A stretch of 64,000 bases of DNA, taken from Aptenodytes patagonicus. Taxonomy: Eukaryota > Chordata > Aves > Sphenisciformes > Spheniscidae. Each line of letters begins with the position of its first letter. The stretch's first letter is position 1. Where the stretch lies: NCBI RefSeq assembly GCF_965638725.1, contig NC_134949.1:119225794-119289793 (forward strand), written 5' to 3'. The notes below the pieces were generated by a model, which was not told the origin of the DNA, did not search any database, and saw only the letters and a program-made list of their open reading frames with translations. Of the stretch, positions 58,601 to 64,000 are shown in pieces. The position numbers were made by a program, and so were the translations under genes.

Positions 58601-61600
58601 GCCATCCTCATCCTTTGGGGAAAAAACAGCCCAGGACAACAGACACCAGGTGTCCTCCCAGTACCGCTGCAGGATTGTGGTCCTACCCTCAGCCCACAGC
58701 CCTTTGCAGGCCACACTGTCTGAACATGAGCAGGGAGGCAGATGGAGAAGCTGGCTTCGTGGTGCCACTCAGGAGCAGCACCAAGAAAGACAGAAATAGA
58801 GTTTTTCTGGTATTAAGCCTTAAAACGGAGATGATGATGTGTGTACAAACCGACATGGGCAGTGACACATTAACAGAAGACAGACGAAAGGATAGCGTGG
58901 TACTTTCTAGAAGGGGTGGCAAGTGAGGGAAGCAGGGTTTGGTGGGCTCCTGAAAGTGCCAGACAGTACGTGCAGTTGAATTGTTTAGCCCTGGAGGCTG
59001 GATTATAGATACTCTGAAATAAACACCTTGAACTTGGGTTGTAATGGGGACGTGAGATGCCTCAGGACCAAATGCTTTGATCAGCAGATCCACAATTATT
59101 ATACTGCATTAATTGCTAAGGTAGGCTGAGCCAGATGTCACACCAGCTTTCTCTTCATCAAAAGCAGCAGCAGCATGCAGTTTCCTATGCATCTCAGCAC
59201 TCATTTCCTGCAGAACAGCTTTTATATTTCATGGTTCCCCTGCTCTCTTTTCCAGTTGTTTGAACAGCTCTGTTTAATTCAACCCTAGAAGAACTTGCAT
59301 TTCTTTTGCAATATCGAGATCTATGTGCTCCCCACTTTCATGAAGTCCTGAGCTGACCAGTCCCGAGCTAGAAGCGATACAAAGTGAAAAATATCCCATG
59401 TTTACAGACACAATACCTTGCCTGCTTTTAAACTAATTAAGACCTTTGCTCACAGATAAGAAAAGGCTAACAGTGTTTATTGAGGTCTAATTATTTATAA
59501 TTGAAGAAGCACAGATTTTGGACCAGAGTTTCCTTCAGCTAAGTGCCATCAAAGCAGATTAAAAAAAGACACTTTCAAAGAGTTTACAGTTTATGCAGTC
59601 AGCAGCCAGGTTGGAGGAAAATAATCAGAGCAGACTTATGAACAAATCCATGGTTTTGTGTTAATGGAGTCAGAGTTTGTTCCTGAGTTGTGTAATAGTC
59701 TGCAGCACTATAAAACTAAAGGAAACGTTATGCAGTAGCAAAATGTTGAGGACTTTATTGTGTACAATTACAAAGTAGTTTAGTCCAAAGCATATGGAGC
59801 CATTTAAAATGCCATTCAGCTAACACTGACTTGCCTGCACTGCGTGTATATTTAGTGTTTATTGTAATTATAGATTCACAAAGATGCATATACAAGTGTG
59901 TACTCTTAATGTAGTGGACTGTCTGATAGAGGCCTATTTTTATTATGGCCTTTGACTTACACCATTTCCTGAGTTGTGTATTTAAATTTGAACTTTTAAA
60001 TATAAAAGTCTATGTTAATGAGAATCTTGTGTATTTTATAAAACCACAGAGCTGCGGACCTCAAACAGCTCCCAATTATTTCAAAATAGGAATAATAGTA
60101 GCATTTTCTGTCTTCCTTCCCAGCCAGCAAGAGAAATTGTTTGATTAGGTATTTGCTGTGTTTGTGTTTTTGCATACTATTTTTTGCATACTACTGGGCT
60201 AAGAAAGAGAGTTTACTGGGGAAAAAGTGTATCTTCATGGTCACTTCTGAGTCTAAAACCCTGACTCTTGGTGTCTTGCCTGCATACAGGTACTGCATTT
60301 TGAACAAGTATGTATTTTAGGTATGCTAACTTGGTAAGATTTCTGACACAAAATTGCTTGCTTTCGCAAGCATACTACGGAATTGTTTGGGTTTTTTTAA
60401 GGGCAATTTTATAATCACAAAAGGGCAATATGATCTTTTGCTCTGTTTCAGTCTCAGCAGCATTAGGGATTTCATTTGGGCTGATGGCTGGACTAATCTC
60501 ACAAGTGTCTCACCTCGCGCTTCGACCACAGCATCACAAGCAGGCTGTAGTCCATGCGACTGCAGCCAAGCGCTTGGAAGTGAGATGTGAGTATCTTCAA
60601 GGTCCTGAAATCGGGAGGCAGATAAGAATGCATAATATATTGAAGTCACAGGATCTTGCATTGCTAAAGCACGTTTTGAATGCATAGGACTGCTAATGCT
60701 GCAGAATGCTCCTTCTTGCAACTAAACTTGTTACAGCTCTCACATATGGCTGTATCAGAGCCATATGCCAGGGCTCCTGATTTTAGGCAGATCAATAGAA
60801 GACTGATGCACATAAAAGCTGTGGTTTTGTTTTTTTTTTTTAACATGCTTGTTTCCCAAGCCTCAGATGAGGTCTTACAGTCAGGATAATGATTGGAAAG
60901 CCCTCTAGAGCAAACCAGCAAGAAAAACTAAGGATGTGGGTGTTTATTCCATATCCTCAGGGCTTCAGAGCTCTGTCTCTGCTTCCTCTTAAAGTAGGGC
61001 AATAAATCCTCCCCAGAAAGTAGGTTTGTATGTCTCCTCCTTCCAGAAACTGTGCAAGGTTTAATCTTCTGCTCATAAAATACAGTTGAGGTTTTTGGCC
61101 CTTGTTTATCTCATATTAAACTGATTTTTAACACAGAACTCCACAACTTCCCCCATCCAGATGAAAAAAATCCCCACCCCTCATGACTATCTTCCAGGAA
61201 CCGTCTTAGGCTCTTTTTTTCTCCCAGGCTCAGTTAACTAGATGCTATAAGATGGCACAAGCTGAGCAGAAGGGCCTCCTCCCGGTGCTGAACAGCCATC
61301 TCACTGTGTAGGCAGGCTGCCCTGCTGGGATAAATTCGAAAAGATGTCTGAAACCTCTGCAGCTGAGGACTTGAGCCCTCTTGTGTCCCATATGCTGATG
61401 AAGGCTCCTGCCACTGGGCTTATCACTAGAAAATAGTGATGGACCCAAGTTACCGAAATTGGTAGGTGGGCATGGGGCTGAGCCCGCGCTTCAGGAAAGA
61501 CAGGAAGGAAACCCCTTGCTTCCTTAGCACATCCACCTGCAGTGTGGCTGGGAGAGGTAGACAATACCTGGTCTCATCGTTTCCTTGTACCTCTTCTGTC

Positions 61601-64000
61601 CCAGGAACAGTGGTGTGAAATCACAGGCATCTTCCCAGAACGGGATTTGTGTGGCTTTACTGCAAGGGAGTCTGGAGTTCAGTCTGCATTCATATTGTCT
61701 AGCTTTAGCCGTGAGCTCAGTAGCAACTTCAACTAAAATCATACCGAACCCCAATTCTTTAATACTGCCAGAAGGCTAGAGAAGGTGGGATTTCTGAGGA
61801 ATCTGCAAAATTATCATTCTTATTTGCATTATGTTGTTTAACCATTATATTATTTTATCAAAGTCATGCTCAGAATGATGATTCAGTCCTCTGGTGGGAC
61901 TGGTATATGTTCAGCCGAATTAAAGAGAGTTTATTCTCAGACATGTCACTTGCCTAAAAGCACTGGGTTTTATTCTAATGATTCTGTGTCACAAATGTGA
62001 CTCTGCATTAAAATGCATTAAAGGCCAAAGGCAGCAGCGGTTATCTTGGCTAGACACACGCCCGCTGTGGTATTTCTATAATAAAGAGAGCCTATATGCC
62101 TGCATCCCGTCGAAGCCCCGCCTTGCACTGCCATGTTCTAGACATGCTTGTCTGGACCAGGCGCCGTGGACGTTAAATGTTCCCCAAGGTTTGCAGCAGC
62201 TACCGTACACTCAGTCACTAGCACCCTTCAAGAAGTCCTGACAAAGAGAGACCGCTGGGGGAGAACACAGTGGGTATCTAGGGAATCTCTAACAGTACTG
62301 AAAGGACAAGTAGAGATCAATTCCTCAGTGCTGCTTTCGGTACAAGAACTGGGGAGCATCAAATAAAATTACTATGTGGAAGGTCAAAAACAAGCAAAAA
62401 GAGGCGGTCCTTCACAAACACGTACTTAGGCTGTCATAGGATGCTAAAATGTATGTTGGCTTAAGAGTGGCTAGGCAGGTTGTGGAAAAGACCTTTACTC
62501 AGGGGAATTAAATACAAAACCACTGTCTCTGGGTCAGGCAGGTTCTCTGAGCCACAGCTTTATATAAAGCATGAAGAGTACCCGCCGAAAGCAGCACTGC
62601 AAGCTTGCCGTGCTCCTACACTCTTCTCCGGCCTTCCATCTTTGGTCACCATGGGAAGCAGGATGCTGGGCTTAGTTGGACCTTTGCTCGACACTGTATA
62701 TCTATTTGTGTATTTCTGCTATTCCTTACTCTTTCTGTTCTCCTCTGGGTTGGCTTAGGAGATTTGGTCGTGCCAATGCTATGCAGTACAAATCAGACTT
62801 TTCTCTCTCTACTTTGAGCCTCCGTTGGTGGGTCCTACACCCTTCAGAAAGTGTCCTCTGGTCCCTGCTTAGGGCACTGATTACGCATTGAAGAGGGTCA
62901 GGGTGGTGGTGCTGGTTGTTTTCTGGATAAACGACAGATTGTAAGTGGGATTGGGATCATGGATGAAATCTTTTTGTGGCTCCAGGTGTTTCCTTCTCTC
63001 AGAAGAGGCTGAGCGTTCCGCTCTCTGTGGGCACATGAACCTTTAGTGTGCCCCAGTGTCAACAGATTTGATAGAGGATGCCCTGACACCCTCTCTGGAC
63101 CAGGCCAGAACTGTGGCTTCAGGGCTGTCCTTGGCAAGCAGCAGAGAGAGGCTTGGCCAGCCCACCTTGAGGGAAAGCAGCTCTTCTTTGCTGTGTGTCA
63201 TCGGCTTGCTCCTCCTGACTTCCCCTTCATTTATGGGGGCTTTTAAGGATGACACCTATCTTGGGGCATTGAATAGAGTTTCATTCTCTCTGTCTAGTTT
63301 TTATATACCTTCTTTATAGCAACCGTGTAAAATTTAGGCTCTGCAAAACACAGGCTGTTGACTGCTAAACTCTTTTGGCTACTGAATTTTGGTAGCCCAC
63401 AGACTTTCATAGCGGATTTTCTAGCAACCCTATTGCCAAAACCAGCCACGTGCCTTGGCAGTGCAGGTTTTCTATGCCAGAAAAACAAAAGACAAACTAT
63501 ATTACAACACTCTGTATAGATAATGGGTACAAATGATATTTTAAAAAAGACTGGGCTAATTGCAGCTCAGTCTTCCGTTGCTCATTGTTTATGACAGCTC
63601 TGGGGAGGCTTTATCCTGTTGCACATAAGGGGTTTCTAACGATCATACCTGCAAGGCAGGCGATGATCATCTTTTGTAGTGCCGTGCCAGAGAGCACTGG
63701 TACCAGACCAGGGGCTCCATAATAACTCCCCAGGTGCTAAAGCCAGCCTGGCTGTGGTTCGGCTCCCCAGATCCAGCCCTTACAGTGCCAATAAGCAGAG
63801 TCCCTCCAGGTGGTCACTGGGCAGCACACACTAAGACATCAAAGAAGATTCCAGTCCACACTACTGCTGATATGATTTTGTAACATCAAGCTTCTCATTA
63901 TCGGGCTGGATCCCGGCTAGTCTAAAATGGTGTTGCATCCCTGTGTTGCCTGAACATTACAACTACCCCCAGCTGTGGCCCCGAGCCATTAATGCTCAGC
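55651..64000. other. Intergenic DNA to the right edge; no APP exon visible
   Basis: I searched by eye for the reverse complement of the conserved APP C-terminal codons expected next in the human order and found none. The block includes an unexplained GC-richer segment with long frames on both strands (57800-58930) and an AT-rich quiet stretch (59100-59950) that looks like candidate conserved non-coding DNA. A possible old repeat tail lies at 62649-62705. Confidence 0.6.
62649..62705. mobile_element. Possible ancient LINE/SINE tail remnant
   Basis: GAAGCAGGATGCTGGGC, then TTGGACCTTTG resembles the phrase (GGATACTGGGCTAGATGGACC-like) found at the ends of old reptile and bird interspersed repeats. 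Short, diverged and assigned from memory. Confidence 0.35.

Noticed and set aside
1-64000. CRISPR arrays, operons, phage or plasmid features, rRNA or tRNA genes
   Set aside because: Nothing of the kind is visible; composition, introns and repeats are those of a vertebrate nuclear genome. A covariance-model scan would be needed to exclude a diverged small RNA.

Overview
The window is vertebrate nuclear DNA, almost certainly from a bird. The genes are split by GT-AG introns, there is a methylation-free-type CpG island, and the dispersed repeats are avian: CR1 LINE 3' tails and avian-type endogenous retroviral solo LTRs. The LTR families look like those common in Neoaves rather than chicken; that placement is inference from recall of repeat families.

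Two genes are present, head to head around one CpG-island promoter at about 5.9-6.0 kb. ATP5PF (ATP5J, coupling factor 6 of mitochondrial ATP synthase) runs leftward on the minus strand from about 5.9 kb to a poly(A) signal at 1194-1199. It has three coding exons, the last carrying only 29 coding bases, and encodes 107 residues. GABPA (ETS-family alpha subunit of GABP, also called NRF-2) runs rightward from about 5.96 kb to about 34.5 kb. It has a non-coding first exon and nine coding exons, and encodes 455 residues. All reading phases join cleanly across both genes. Two head-to-head CCGGAAG-type ETS sites lie between the genes, so the GABPA product probably acts on its own promoter and on a respiratory-chain partner gene.

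The left edge (1-1.2 kb) probably holds the 3' end of the convergent neighbour (JAM2 in the human gene order), but only a poly(A) signal supports this. The GABPA introns are mostly unique AT-rich sequence. They contain a CR1 tail (28.3 kb) and a nested pair of solo LTRs (21.2-22.2 kb) in which a younger element with a 5-bp target duplication interrupts an older one.

From 34.5 to 64 kb I find no supported gene. By human gene order this is the GABPA-APP intergenic interval; no APP exon is visible, so APP should start beyond the right edge. The interval holds two more LTRs of the older family (37.3 and 55.1 kb, opposite orientations), a second LTR-like fragment (about 49.9-50.4 kb), an old CR1 fragment (54.2 kb), a possible ancient repeat tail (62.6 kb), microsatellites and unassigned sequence. 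I see no undescribed multi-gene system. The most distinctive items are the GABP-site bidirectional promoter, the micro terminal exon of ATP5PF, and the LTR-in-LTR nesting.
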